This document shows positions 8,102 to 15,454 of a DNA stretch of 64,000 bases, one piece after another; within the stretch, counting starts at the first letter, position 1; the number at the start of each line of letters is the position of its first letter. The stretch is taken from contig JAWCNE010000001.1 in the NCBI GenBank assembly GCA_038849025.1, positions 31,286 to 95,285 on the forward strand, written 5' to 3'. The position numbers were made by a program, and so were the translations under genes. Below the pieces are notes generated by a model. The model worked only from the letters and a program-made list of their open reading frames with translations. It did not search any database and had not been told where the DNA came from. The DNA is from WUQU01 sp038849025 (lineage in GTDB: Archaea; Thermoproteota; Bathyarchaeia; Bathyarchaeales; Bathycorpusculaceae).

Positions 8102-8540
8102 TCTTAGGAGGGGTCTCCTTTCTAAACTCGGCTGCCAATTCCTCAAATTTCTCTCTATCTTCGTTGATTCTTTCTATAATTTGTGAGAATTGCTGTTGGA
8201 GCGATGCTCTTGTTTTTCCCAACTCCTCAAGTCGCTTATTTATTATGTCCTTTGCTTCCTGTAGGGTTTTTTCAATGGAAACACCGGCGCCTATTCCAAC
8301 AGTAACCTTGTCAGGGTTTTCAAGTTTCGCTTTTATGTAGGAACCGCCTCCTATTGGAACTAGAAGTTCTGCGTTTTCCTTCTGCTTTTCCAGTCCCTCC
8401 AAAGTCATAGTTGCATAGGTTAAGTCAGCTATCATTGTGTTCACCATGTTTATTCTTGAGTTCAAGGTTTCGGCCGTCTGTTCAAGAATGCGTATTTCAA
8501 CGCTTATCCGTCTAAGCTCTTCCTCAACTTTGCCCGCCAA
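8094..8540 (-). CDS. pfdA: Prefoldin alpha subunit
   Basis: Subunit of the jellyfish-shaped hexameric chaperone that hands unfolded proteins to the thermosome. Two long coiled-coil helices flank the beta hairpins (ELLVPIGGGSYIKAKLENPDKVTVGIGAGVSIE split around residues 60-95), the alpha-class pattern. The length is 148 aa. It overlaps LX at its start and ftsY at its stop. Confidence 0.94.
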   Translation of the reverse strand: MAGKVEEELRRISVEIRILEQTAETLNSRINMVNTMIADLTYATMTLEGLEKQKENAELLVPIGGGSYIKAKLENPDKVTVGIGAGVSIEKTLQEAKDIINKRLEELGKTRASLQQQFSQIIERINEDREKFEELAAEFRKETPPKNV

Positions 8541-8781
8541 TTTTCTCTTCTCCAGCTATTAATTTTCTTATCAAAGGATTTTCAATTTCTTGAAGCGAGA
8601 TTTCTTCAACTTTGCCTATTTTTATTTGAAACCTTTTAACACGATGTCTGCTGCCTAGTTCTGTATAGACCTTTTCTACTGCTTGTTCGGGTTTTAATGC
8701 TATGACCTCTTTTCTGAAACGTGTTTCAAGGTTTGGTTTTCGAATTTCTCCCGTGACTCTGAAAACTTTCAATTCACCCAT
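8524..8781 (-). CDS. rpl18a: Ribosomal protein LX (L18Ae/L20a)
   Basis: Small archaeal large-subunit protein of 85 aa. VFRVTGEI opens the fold, and LGSRHRVKRFQIKI near residues 45-58 is the family signature. The ATG at 8781 lies inside the aIF6 stop region; a TTG at 8790 is an alternative that adds three residues. It sits between aIF6 and prefoldin alpha, the widespread archaeal gene order. Confidence 0.92.
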   Translation of the reverse strand: MGELKVFRVTGEIRKPNLETRFRKEVIALKPEQAVEKVYTELGSRHRVKRFQIKIGKVEEISLQEIENPLIRKLIAGEEKIGGQS

Positions 8782-9454
8782 CTTCCTCAACTACACCCAA
8801 AGCATGTCCAATTATAAACATTTCTGGACCAGTTGTCAAGGAACCAGCAACCGCTGCGTGACTATTACCGATTAATCCTGTTCCCACGTAGGGTATTCCA
8901 CAGTTAACCGTGCACACTTCAACTGGAACTTTAAGAACGTCCTCTAAGAGTTTGCGTTCAGAATCCTTTAACATTGGATGAGCTAAAACTCCCTTGTTTG
9001 TTGCAACTGCCAAAGAACCTACGTATGGCAACTGGGCAATTTCGCCTGGAACAGCCTCGACGCTAAGCGTCTCTGAAATTTTCTTAATTTCCGACGCTTT
9101 AAGTCTTGGATCCACAACTGCGCCATAGTCATTTGCCAAAACCATATTTCCAAACGCTGTTTTCTTAGTTTCCATTATGGTTATATTTCCGTCGAAGGCG
9201 GATTTTATAGCTTCAACTTCTTCGTCTCTTACAAAGTGAGGGAGCAAAATCCCATTAGAGTTTGCACATGCAAGGGCGCCAACCAGAATTGAACCGCCTA
9301 TAGTTGAATATATAAGCCTTACTTTCAGCCAGTTTCCAATCCTCTCAGCTTTTTTAATTGAGACGAACTTGGGAACTATAACAATTTTTTCGGTTGCTAA
9401 GGAATATACGCCTATGCTTGCACTTCCAAAAAGACTTGTGAGGTAGATTGCCAA
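8774..9454 (-). CDS. eif6: Translation initiation factor aIF6 (ribosome anti-association factor)
   Basis: Binds the large subunit and prevents premature joining. Five pseudosymmetric repeats are visible through the recurring S/N-G-x-L-x-P/H pattern (NSNGILLPHF, NDYGAVVDP, NKGVLAHP, GNSHAAV). Length is 226 aa. It follows L31e with a 2-nt gap and overlaps LX by 8 nt. Confidence 0.96.
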   Translation of the reverse strand: MAIYLTSLFGSASIGVYSLATEKIVIVPKFVSIKKAERIGNWLKVRLIYSTIGGSILVGALACANSNGILLPHFVRDEEVEAIKSAFDGNITIMETKKTAFGNMVLANDYGAVVDPRLKASEIKKISETLSVEAVPGEIAQLPYVGSLAVATNKGVLAHPMLKDSERKLLEDVLKVPVEVCTVNCGIPYVGTGLIGNSHAAVAGSLTTGPEMFIIGHALGVVEEDG

Positions 9455-9456
9455 AC

Positions 9457-9927
9457 TCAGTCTCCTTCAGCCAAATAAACTGTGACGTTACCATCCTTGT
9501 CTTTTGCGGCTCTTATGCGGATTTTCCGCGGAGGCTTCTCTATGCCTCTACTCCAAACTTTTTCATTAACCTCGTTGCTCACAATGAGCCTTCGAGGCTC
9601 GCTTTCCTCATCGCCTTCTTCTCGGGCTTCCAGTTTCATATGTCTCTTAACAAAATCCTTTATTATCCTCATGGCTTTAGGAGCCCTCTTATTTGGGGGC
9701 ATAAGCCAAGCTTTTCCCAAGGAAATTGTATAAAATCTTTCCTCAACAATTTCTTCTTCAACCTCTTCTTCTGGCTTAGGCTTGGCTTCTTCACCTTTTT
9801 CAGCCTCTTCCTCTAATGTTTCTTCTGCCGCTTCTTTAACTTCTAAAGGTTCTTCTTCAGCCTCTTCAGTTTTTTCCACTTGCTCACGTGCCTCTTCCGT
9901 TTCCGTCTCATTTACTTCTTTTTCCAT
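9457..9927 (-). CDS. rpl31e: Ribosomal protein L31e with long acidic N-terminal extension
   Basis: The conserved L31e domain occupies roughly residues 64-156 (ERFYTISLGKAWLMPPNKRAPKAM split over 64-88, then MRIIKDFVKRHM and the C-terminal VTVYLAEGD). Ahead of it are about 62 residues that are overwhelmingly Glu with Lys, Ala, Pro and Thr. Typical archaeal L31e is only 80-100 aa and basic. The ATG at 9927 has AAGGTG 6 nt upstream; a GTG at 9936 is possible. The extension is in frame and properly led, so it is probably translated. Its job is unknown; it could be a nucleic-acid mimic or a docking tail. Confidence 0.93.
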   Translation of the reverse strand: MEKEVNETETEEAREQVEKTEEAEEEPLEVKEAAEETLEEEAEKGEEAKPKPEEEVEEEIVEERFYTISLGKAWLMPPNKRAPKAMRIIKDFVKRHMKLEAREEGDEESEPRRLIVSNEVNEKVWSRGIEKPPRKIRIRAAKDKDGNVTVYLAEGD

Positions 9928-9937
9928 ATTTTTCACC

Positions 9938-10093
9938 TTAAGCTTTTATTTTCCGCGTTCTCCATTGGCGTCTCTTAGGGTGTGCTCTAAACTTACCAGC
10001 TGTTTTAGCTATAACCCACGTTGGAACCGCCTTTTTCTGTTTACCAGCCTTTGCCAGTCTTCTCTTCTTAGCTGTGGGTTTATTTCGCGCCAT
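9938..10093 (-). CDS. rpl39e: Ribosomal protein L39e
   Basis: A 51-residue, very basic exit-tunnel protein: MARNKPTAKKRRLAKAGK, then QKKAVPTWVIAKT and HPKRRQWRTRKIKA. The W-V-x-x-KT and RRxWRxxK elements are the family signature. It starts 2 nt after the aPDCD5 stop and ends 10 nt before the L31e start. It is shorter than usual length cut-offs. Confidence 0.96.
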   Translation of the reverse strand: MARNKPTAKKRRLAKAGKQKKAVPTWVIAKTAGKFRAHPKRRQWRTRKIKA

Positions 10094-10095
10094 CC

Positions 10096-10425
10096 TCATA
10101 TCCTTCTTATTTTTGTTTCACGCCTTTGGGATTGCAGATGAATCAATATTTGTTTAAGCTGCTCATCCGTTAAGGGTATCGGCAATTTTCCGCTCTGGGC
10201 AAGCTGGATAAGCTGCAGCTCAAGCTGAGCGGTGAACTCGGGCTTAACCAGTTTTAGGTTTGAAAGTCTCTGTCTGGCTTCAGAGGTTAATATGCTTTTC
10301 AGTATCGCTTGTTTTTGCATTTCGATTTGCTGTTCCATCTGAGCCTTCCGTTGTTCTTCAGCTATTCTCCGTTGCAACGCCAAAAGTTTTCTTTGGCGCA
10401 GTTCTTCAAGTTCTTCCTCAGACAT
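10096..10425 (-). CDS. DNA-binding protein of the PDCD5 family
   Basis: Small helical, double-stranded-DNA-binding protein found in all archaea, homologous to TFAR19/PDCD5. An N-terminal charged helix (SEEELEELRQRKLLAL) precedes the core helices with LTSEARQRLSNLKLVKPE near residue 50, the family signature. The ATG at 10425 has GGGGTG 6 nt upstream and lies just past the S19e stop; a GTG at 10434 is less likely. Length 109 aa is typical. Confidence 0.92.
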   Translation of the reverse strand: MSEEELEELRQRKLLALQRRIAEEQRKAQMEQQIEMQKQAILKSILTSEARQRLSNLKLVKPEFTAQLELQLIQLAQSGKLPIPLTDEQLKQILIHLQSQRRETKIRRI

Positions 10426-10426
10426 T

Positions 10427-10894
10427 TTACACACCCCGCTGGTATTTCTCCAGCTCCGGATTTTCTTTCAGCAAGTCATTCTTAACTTCTCCAGCTATCT
10501 CTTCCAGAAGCTTTCTTCCTTCCCTAGTTATTCTTCTTCCCTTATTCTGAAACCTTTCAATTAACCCCGCGGCTTCAAGCTGCTGCAAAGCCTCTCTTAT
10601 CACTGCACCGCCAGCCTTTACATGGTGTTCCGGTCTAACCCCATAGTCTTTCCTCCCTCCGTATTTGGCGCGCAGTGTTTCAATGCCCACTGGTCCATGA
10701 ATGTAGATCTTCCGGAGCAGTGAAGCGCAGCGGATATACCACCAATCCGGGTTCTCGGGAGGTTTTTGAACATGAGCCCCTGTTTTTGCAAAATTTGCCC
10801 ATGGGGGAGGCGTCACTTCATCTACATTTTCCTTTAGATAGTTGGCTAGTTTTCGAAGGAACTCGTGTACTGGAACATCGTTTGGGGTTGGCAA
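10427..10894 (-). CDS. rps19e: Ribosomal protein S19e
   Basis: Archaeal and eukaryotic small-subunit protein. Family landmarks are DVPVHEFLRKLA at the start, WWYIRCASLLRKIYIHGPVG split over residues 50-70, YGGRKDYGVRPEH near 80, and a C-terminal winged helix ending IAGEVKNDLL. The start is TTG at 10894, since the MPT-x-x-DVP opening matches homologues exactly. Length 155 aa. Confidence 0.96.
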   Translation of the reverse strand: MPTPNDVPVHEFLRKLANYLKENVDEVTPPPWANFAKTGAHVQKPPENPDWWYIRCASLLRKIYIHGPVGIETLRAKYGGRKDYGVRPEHHVKAGGAVIREALQQLEAAGLIERFQNKGRRITREGRKLLEEIAGEVKNDLLKENPELEKYQRGV

Positions 10895-10951
10895 ATCTAT
10901 TCTTTCCTCTCGTTTTCTTTCAGTAATTCATCAAGCCCAATATAAAGGCTT

Positions 10952-11245
10952 TCACTTTTTTAAGCCTCTTTGTCGACGTTTGTAAAGCATAAAGGTATGC
11001 CCTCTAACTTCAACCAAAGTTGCCTCTGTCTGTTCAGCAATGGCGGAAGCTATTTCGCTGGCTTTGGCTTCCCCTAAGGCGCTTTTCAAAATTTTAATTT
11101 TCACGACTTCTCTTTTCTCCAACTGCTTTTCAATCTCTTTTAATAATTCTTGTGAAACTTGCTTTTTGCCAACCCAAATTGTGGGATTTTCCTCGCTTAA
11201 TTTTCTTTTAATACGGCGTTTCGCCGCAGCAGTAATCTTACTCAA
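10952..11245 (-). CDS. YhbY-type CRM-domain RNA-binding protein
   Basis: The 97 residues form one CRM (CRS1/YhbY) domain, found with ribosome assembly and intron splicing factors. WVGKKQVSQELLKEIEKQL carries the alpha-beta core, and the GxxG-like turn is in LGEAKASEIA. It lies 6 nt downstream of rnp4 and upstream of S19e, a conserved archaeal arrangement that supports a role in rRNA maturation. Confidence 0.88.
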   Translation of the reverse strand: MSKITAAAKRRIKRKLSEENPTIWVGKKQVSQELLKEIEKQLEKREVVKIKILKSALGEAKASEIASAIAEQTEATLVEVRGHTFMLYKRRQRGLKK

Positions 11246-11251
11246 GGACTT

Positions 11252-11563
11252 TCACCTCTTCTTCTCCAACGGTATTCTCATGGGTTTACCACACTTCAAA
11301 CATGTAACCACAATGTGAGATTCCCTTCGCGGTTTAATGCGAACGCGGCAGCTAACACCGGGTAAAATGAAGCTCTTGCAGTGACGGCAAACCTGGCGTC
11401 TATACTCCTTTGGCAATCGAATTTTGGCTGCCATGGCTATCCTGCGAGCTATATCAACATAACGCTGAGCTAAATTGGAATCTTTATGATAAGTTTCTCT
11501 CGCTAAAAGGAAAAGCGTTTGAATACGTTGCCTAGCTATGCGCTTGATAACAGCGTCCATCAT
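11252..11563 (-). CDS. rnp4: Ribonuclease P protein component 4 (Rpr2/Rpp21)
   Basis: Protein subunit of archaeal RNase P that pairs with p29 to bind the specificity domain. Two N-terminal helices (RIARQRIQTLFLLARE) precede a zinc ribbon with four Cys: CRHC near residue 58 and CLKC near 88. A basic stretch, RVRIKPRRESH, lies between them. At 103 aa it has normal length. It is the first gene of a ten-gene minus-strand operon reaching ftsY. Confidence 0.93.
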   Translation of the reverse strand: MMDAVIKRIARQRIQTLFLLARETYHKDSNLAQRYVDIARRIAMAAKIRLPKEYRRQVCRHCKSFILPGVSCRVRIKPRRESHIVVTCLKCGKPMRIPLEKKR

Positions 11564-11595
11564 TTAACTAGCTCCACCCTAAAAAACGCTTTTCC

Positions 11596-11605
11596 AATTA
11601 TAAAG
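11596..11605 (-). promoter_or_regulatory. TATA box for the rnp4-to-ftsY operon
   Basis: On the minus strand the site reads CTTTATAATT, centred 38 nt before the rnp4 ATG. That spacing predicts a leader of roughly 10 nt. No other strong TATA-like element is seen between the operon genes, which mostly overlap or abut. Confidence 0.5.
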
Positions 11606-11764
11606 TTAGCTCCAAAACTGTGGTAATCTCTGTTGCGCGCATCCACTTGACTTATACTGAATAATTTCCGTTAACGATGATTAAAATAATAGCCATTCTT
11701 TAAGCACAAGATACAAATAACTTTTCGATTTAAGTTAGAGATTTAAGCGGGGTGAAATATAAAA

Positions 11765-12325
11765 ATGCCTGCGAAACGAATTGCGATTTTAGGCTTTGCG
11801 GGAAGCTTGAGAAAGGAGTCGTACAATAAAGCGTTGTTACGCGCTGCCGTTGAACTGATGCCAGCGGATGCCATACTAGAAATTTTTGATATCGATGGAA
11901 TTCCGCTTTTTAATCAAGATTTGGAAGGTGAAATGCCCGTTAAGGTTAAAGAATTTAAAGAAAAGATAAGGTTAGCAGATGCCCTTCTTGTAGCGACTCC
12001 AGAATATAATTATTCTTTTCCAGGAGTTTTGAAGAATGCTATTGACTGGGCTTCTAGGCCGCCTGGAGATAACTCTTTTGAAGGAAAGCCTGTTGCTATA
12101 ATGAGTGCTTCTACTGGAATGTTGGGAGGCGCTCGTGCTCAGTATCAGCTTAGGCAGGTCTTTGTAAGCTTAAACATGTATCCGGTTAATCGACCAGAGG
12201 TAATGGTGCCCTTGGTCGGAGAAAAGTTCGACGATAAAGGCAGACTAATTGACGGGAAAACGCGAATGAGAATTCGAGAATTGCTAGAAAGTTTAGTTGC
12301 TTGGACAAGAAAAATAAAGGGATGA
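11765..12325 (+). CDS. NAD(P)H-dependent FMN reductase family flavoprotein
   Basis: Flavodoxin-fold protein of 186 aa. The FMN phosphate loop is GSLRKESYNKALL near residues 14-26, and the flavin-edge motif TPEYNYSFPGVLKNAIDW is at about 78-95; both are diagnostic of the SsuE/ArsH/azoreductase group. It probably reduces flavin, quinones or metals with NAD(P)H. GGGGTG precedes the ATG. It leads a plus-strand run of sulfur-transfer and Fe-S genes, although a gap of 72 nt separates it from tusA. Confidence 0.88.
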   Translation: MPAKRIAILGFAGSLRKESYNKALLRAAVELMPADAILEIFDIDGIPLFNQDLEGEMPVKVKEFKEKIRLADALLVATPEYNYSFPGVLKNAIDWASRPPGDNSFEGKPVAIMSASTGMLGGARAQYQLRQVFVSLNMYPVNRPEVMVPLVGEKFDDKGRLIDGKTRMRIRELLESLVAWTRKIKG

Positions 12326-12397
12326 AAAAGAAAACGAAGATTTTAAGCAATGTTTTTATTCTTTAGTTCTATTTTTATTTTTATTGAGGAAGTTTTT

Positions 12398-12634
12398 ATG
12401 GAAAAAAAGCCTAACAGAATATTGGATTGTTTGGGACTGTATTGTCCAGAACCTGTTTTTAGAACAAGAATAGAGTTGGACAAGATGGAAGTTGGCGAGA
12501 TTCTCGAAGTCTTAGCAGATGACCCCGCTGCAGAAGAAGACATCCGAAGCCTTGTCAAAAATTTAGGACAAGAAATTCTAGAAGTGACAAGAACTGAGCA
12601 CACGGTTAAAATTTTAATTAAAAAAGTTAAATAA
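12398..12634 (+). CDS. TusA-family sulfur carrier protein
   Basis: A 78-residue TusA/SirA fold protein. The sulfur-carrying Cys is in LDCLGLYCPEPVF (CPxP motif, about residues 10-22). The family ADDPAAEEDI helix and the C-terminal VKILIKK strand are present. The ATG at 12398 follows TGAGGA; an upstream hydrophobic in-frame stretch has no family match. It probably passes persulfide sulfur between the DsrE-like protein and the IscS/IscU pair encoded next. Confidence 0.9.
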   Translation: MEKKPNRILDCLGLYCPEPVFRTRIELDKMEVGEILEVLADDPAAEEDIRSLVKNLGQEILEVTRTEHTVKILIKKVK

Positions 12635-12663
12635 AGTAAAGGTAATATTTCGGAGGTGAAAGC

Positions 12664-13032
12664 ATGCCTGAAAGAAAAAGTATACTTTACGTTCAGACGA
12701 GTGGCGTCGATACTCCAGAACGCACCTACGCCCCATTCATTTTGGCAACCACCGCTGCAATGATGAACATAGATGCTACAATTTATTTCTTGATAAAAGG
12801 AGTTACTATTGTCAAGAAGGGAGAAGCTGAGAAGGTCAAAATAGATGGTTTCCCATCGCTTAAGGAAGTAATGGAACAAGCGGTAAAGGCTGGTGTGAAG
12901 CTTGTGGTTTGCGAGCAAAGCTGCATGTTGTTAGGAATCCCTCGAGGAGAGTTTACACCTGAAGCTAAAATTGTAGGCGCGGCAACCCTTAATGATTTAG
13001 CTCTTAACGCAGACGCAGTTCTCTGCTTCTAA
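12664..13032 (+). CDS. DsrE/DsrF-like sulfur relay protein
   Basis: A 122-residue DsrE-fold protein (ILYVQTSGVDTPERTYAPF opens the fold). Cysteines in CEQSC (about residues 79-83) occupy the loop where DsrE proteins carry sulfur; a final Cys sits in AVLCF. GGAGGTGAAAGC leads the ATG. TusA upstream and IscS-IscU downstream, all co-directional and closely spaced, indicate persulfide handling. It may be a DsrE2-like or YchN-like member; the exact subgroup is not resolved. Confidence 0.86.
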   Translation: MPERKSILYVQTSGVDTPERTYAPFILATTAAMMNIDATIYFLIKGVTIVKKGEAEKVKIDGFPSLKEVMEQAVKAGVKLVVCEQSCMLLGIPRGEFTPEAKIVGAATLNDLALNADAVLCF

Positions 13033-13045
13033 AAGTTGAGGATAC

Positions 13046-14236
13046 ATGTCTGTTCTTAGACAAGTTTACATGGATCACACAGCGGGAAAATACGTTGATC
13101 CCCGCGTAGTAGAAGCAATGTTTCCTTACATGAAGGAGTTTTACGGTAACCCCGCCTCCGTGCATTCTTATGGCCATGAGCCTAGAAAAGCTTTAGACGA
13201 GGCTAGAGCCAAAATTGCTGAGTTAATTAATGCGGAAAAGAAAGAGTCGATAATTTTCACTTCTGGCGCCACTGAAAGCAACAACCTCGCCATAAAAGGC
13301 GTAGCCAACCGCAATGCTGATCGCGGGAAGCACATAATAACCTCAAGCATTGAACACATGTCAGTTTTAAATCCGTGCAAATTTCTTAAAACAAAAGGGT
13401 TTCAAGTTACGTTTCTGCCAGTTGACAGTTACGGTATTGTTAGCCTTGAAAGCTTGGAGCGTGAACTCAGAGACGACACGATTCTTGTTTCTATACAATA
13501 CGCTAACGGGGAAATTGGAACAATCCAACCCGTCAAAGAGATAAGCCAAATAGTTCACCGCAAAAACGCCTATTTGCATGTGGATGCCACCGCAGCTAAC
13601 GGCCAGATTCCAATAGACGTAAGAAAGGACGAAATTGATTTACTTACCCTTTCTTCTAACGACATGTATGGACCTAAAGGCGTGGGCGCCCTTTACATAC
13701 GTGATGGTGTTCGCCTGGAACCCATACTTCACGGCGGAGGTCAAGAGCGAGGATTGCGTTCCGGAACAGAAAACGTGCCTGGCATAGTTGGTTTTGGCAA
13801 AGCCGCTGAAATAGCTAAAAAAGAAATGCATGAAGAAAGCAGAAGGCTAAGCAGACTTAGGGATAAGCTTATTAAAGGTCTGCTCGAGTCCGTGCCCTAC
13901 GCTTTCCTGAATGGGCATCCCACTAGGAGGCTGCCAGACAACGCCGCGGTCCGGTTCAGCTTCATAGAAGGAGAATCTATCCTTTTGAGCCTAGACATGA
14001 TGGGAGTAGCCGCTTCTTCTGGTTCAGCTTGTACTACAAAAACTTTGGAGCCCTCCCATGTTTTAATAGCGACTGGACTAAAACATGAAGAAGCCCACGG
14101 CTCAGTGCTTTTCACCCTTGGAAGGCAAAACACCGAAGAAGAGGTAGACTATGTCATAAGCATCATGCCGGATATCGTTAAAAGATTAAGGGCCATTTCG
14201 CCCCTAACACCCAAGGAGTTGATAAGCAGTGTATAG
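13046..14236 (+). CDS. iscS: IscS/NifS-like protein lacking the PLP-binding lysine
   Basis: Cysteine desulfurase fold, 396 aa. TSGATESNNLAIKG (about 71-84), EHMSVLNP, YGPKGVGALY and the catalytic-loop Cys in SSGSACTTK are present. The PLP Schiff-base Lys should sit in SxHKxYGPKG, but the frame reads SSNDMYGPKG, so His-Lys is Asn-Asp. The nearby VDAxQ motif reads VDATA, losing the Gln. The reading frame is otherwise intact. Archaeoglobus fulgidus IscS is a known case with Asp at this Lys; it still forms a complex with IscU. The protein is therefore probably a scaffold or persulfide acceptor rather than an active desulfurase. Confidence 0.9.
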   Translation: MSVLRQVYMDHTAGKYVDPRVVEAMFPYMKEFYGNPASVHSYGHEPRKALDEARAKIAELINAEKKESIIFTSGATESNNLAIKGVANRNADRGKHIITSSIEHMSVLNPCKFLKTKGFQVTFLPVDSYGIVSLESLERELRDDTILVSIQYANGEIGTIQPVKEISQIVHRKNAYLHVDATAANGQIPIDVRKDEIDLLTLSSNDMYGPKGVGALYIRDGVRLEPILHGGGQERGLRSGTENVPGIVGFGKAAEIAKKEMHEESRRLSRLRDKLIKGLLESVPYAFLNGHPTRRLPDNAAVRFSFIEGESILLSLDMMGVAASSGSACTTKTLEPSHVLIATGLKHEEAHGSVLFTLGRQNTEEEVDYVISIMPDIVKRLRAISPLTPKELISSV

Positions 14237-14615
14237 CGAGAAAGTCATGGAACATTTCAGAAACCCGCGTAACATGGGAGAAATCAAAGATGCTGATGGC
14301 GTTGGCACTGTTGGAAACCCCGTTTGCGGAGACATGATGACTATATACATAAAAGTGAAAGACAACCACATAGAGGACATAAAGTTTAAAACTTTTGGAT
14401 GCGGTGCCGCCATAGCCACAAGCAGCATGATAACAGAACTGGCGAAAGGAAAAGCCCTTGAAGAAGCCTTAAAAATCACGAGAAAGGATGTAGCGGATGC
14501 TTTAGAGGGGCTGCCACCAGTTAAAATGCACTGCTCTAACCTAGCAGCAGATGCCCTAAAAGCTGCAATAGAAGATTACTACACGAAACAGAAAAGTAAG
14601 GAGGCGACAAAATGA
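14229..14615 (+). CDS. iscU: Iron-sulfur cluster scaffold IscU
   Basis: Scaffold on which [2Fe-2S] clusters are built, 128 aa. All three cluster cysteines are present: GNPVCGD (with the partner Asp), FGCGAAIATSS and HCSNLAADAL. It starts at GTG 14229, inside the iscS stop (GTGTATAG), and its stop overlaps the next ATG (AAAATGA). The tight coupling supports a dedicated IscS-IscU pair. The C terminus is rich in Lys. Confidence 0.93.
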   Translation: MYSEKVMEHFRNPRNMGEIKDADGVGTVGNPVCGDMMTIYIKVKDNHIEDIKFKTFGCGAAIATSSMITELAKGKALEEALKITRKDVADALEGLPPVKMHCSNLAADALKAAIEDYYTKQKSKEATK

Positions 14616-14776
14616 AAAAAGAATTTATTCGATGCGAATTCTGCAACATACAAATCCCGTTAGAAACATGCAAACTTGCAGCTTATCATACAACCATTGA
14701 TGGAAAAGAGTATATTTTCTGCTGCCAAAACTGTGCCGAAAGATTTCAGCACAAAAGAAAATCCCAAAACAAATAA
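14612..14776 (+). CDS. Small TRASH-domain metal-binding protein
   Basis: A 54-residue protein with the TRASH pattern: RCEFCN near residue 8, a Cys near 19, then YIFCCQNCAERF near 43-54. The spacing of C-x2-C ... Y-x-F-C-x3-C-x4-F matches archaeal metal-sensing TRASH domains. GGAGG lies 8 nt before the ATG, which overlaps the iscU stop. It could deliver or sense iron or copper for the cluster assembly genes. A second protein of this type is encoded at 37839. Confidence 0.82.
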   Translation: MKKEFIRCEFCNIQIPLETCKLAAYHTTIDGKEYIFCCQNCAERFQHKRKSQNK

Positions 14777-14885
14777 CTGATTCACCTATCAAATTTTGAC
14801 TAAAGCCTCGCCTTTAGCTAACGGTTCATTGCAAGTCATACAAAAAGGCTTTTAAATGTTAACAGTTTGTCCAAAAACTTTTGTT

Positions 14886-15323
14886 CTATAAGGATATTAG
14901 GGTAGTGTAAAAGTTTAGGTAAATAAGAAATCCAAGGATTAACGCTATGAGCCAGAAAATGAGTGTAATGCGCATTGCGCCTTTTTTGCTAGCGCAATTC
15001 TGCAGCGAAGCGCTTAAATGCCATGTGGAAATAATCCATAAGCCTAAAAGCCAAGCTATAAGCCCAGTAATACCGTGAACCATGGATATTAACGAAATGG
15101 GGTTTAAGGGATTTTCTGAAATGTAGGGGATCAAACCAATCAGGAAAGAGGGCACCATTACACCAAGCAAAGTAACTGTGTGAAGCACAACTGCTGCGAA
15201 CATGGTAATCCCATGTAAACGGAGTTTTCTTCGAGCCTTCAGAGCCATGGAAAAAATAATCAAAACAAAGACTAAACTTTGTAATACCAAGCTAGACAAG
15301 GCTAAAATCTCATAGAACTCCAT
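14886..15323 (-). CDS. Membrane protein, about four helices, DUF420-like
   Basis: A 145-residue hydrophobic protein. Transmembrane segments are at about 5-27, 40-65, 80-105 and 118-140. Histidines lie within or next to helices (LHGITMFAAVVLH and MVHGITG), which recalls haem-binding DUF420/CtaM-like proteins, but the match is weak. The ATG at 15323 has GGTGA 5 nt upstream. It is isolated, with no clear operon partner. Confidence 0.6.
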   Translation of the reverse strand: MEFYEILALSSLVLQSLVFVLIIFSMALKARRKLRLHGITMFAAVVLHTVTLLGVMVPSFLIGLIPYISENPLNPISLISMVHGITGLIAWLLGLWIISTWHLSASLQNCASKKGAMRITLIFWLIALILGFLIYLNFYTTLISL

Positions 15324-15454
15324 AAATATCACCAAACTTTACCTTAACATTTGCTTATCAAATATAAAATTATTTCTTTTGCAAAACTGCTTTCACTTTT
15401 CGAAACTCTAGGGAAAAATTTAAAAATAAACGACTAACGCCAAAGACGTTTAGA

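Noticed and set aside
11660..11760. C/D box RNA suggested by GATGATT and CTGA in the gap before the FMN reductase
   Set aside because: Box C is imperfect, the order and spacing of boxes C, D', C' and D are wrong, and no guide target could be assigned.
13046..14236. iscS treated as a pseudogene because of the missing lysine
   Set aside because: The frame is complete, other motifs and the catalytic Cys are conserved, it overlaps iscU, and a Lys-less IscS is known in Archaeoglobus.
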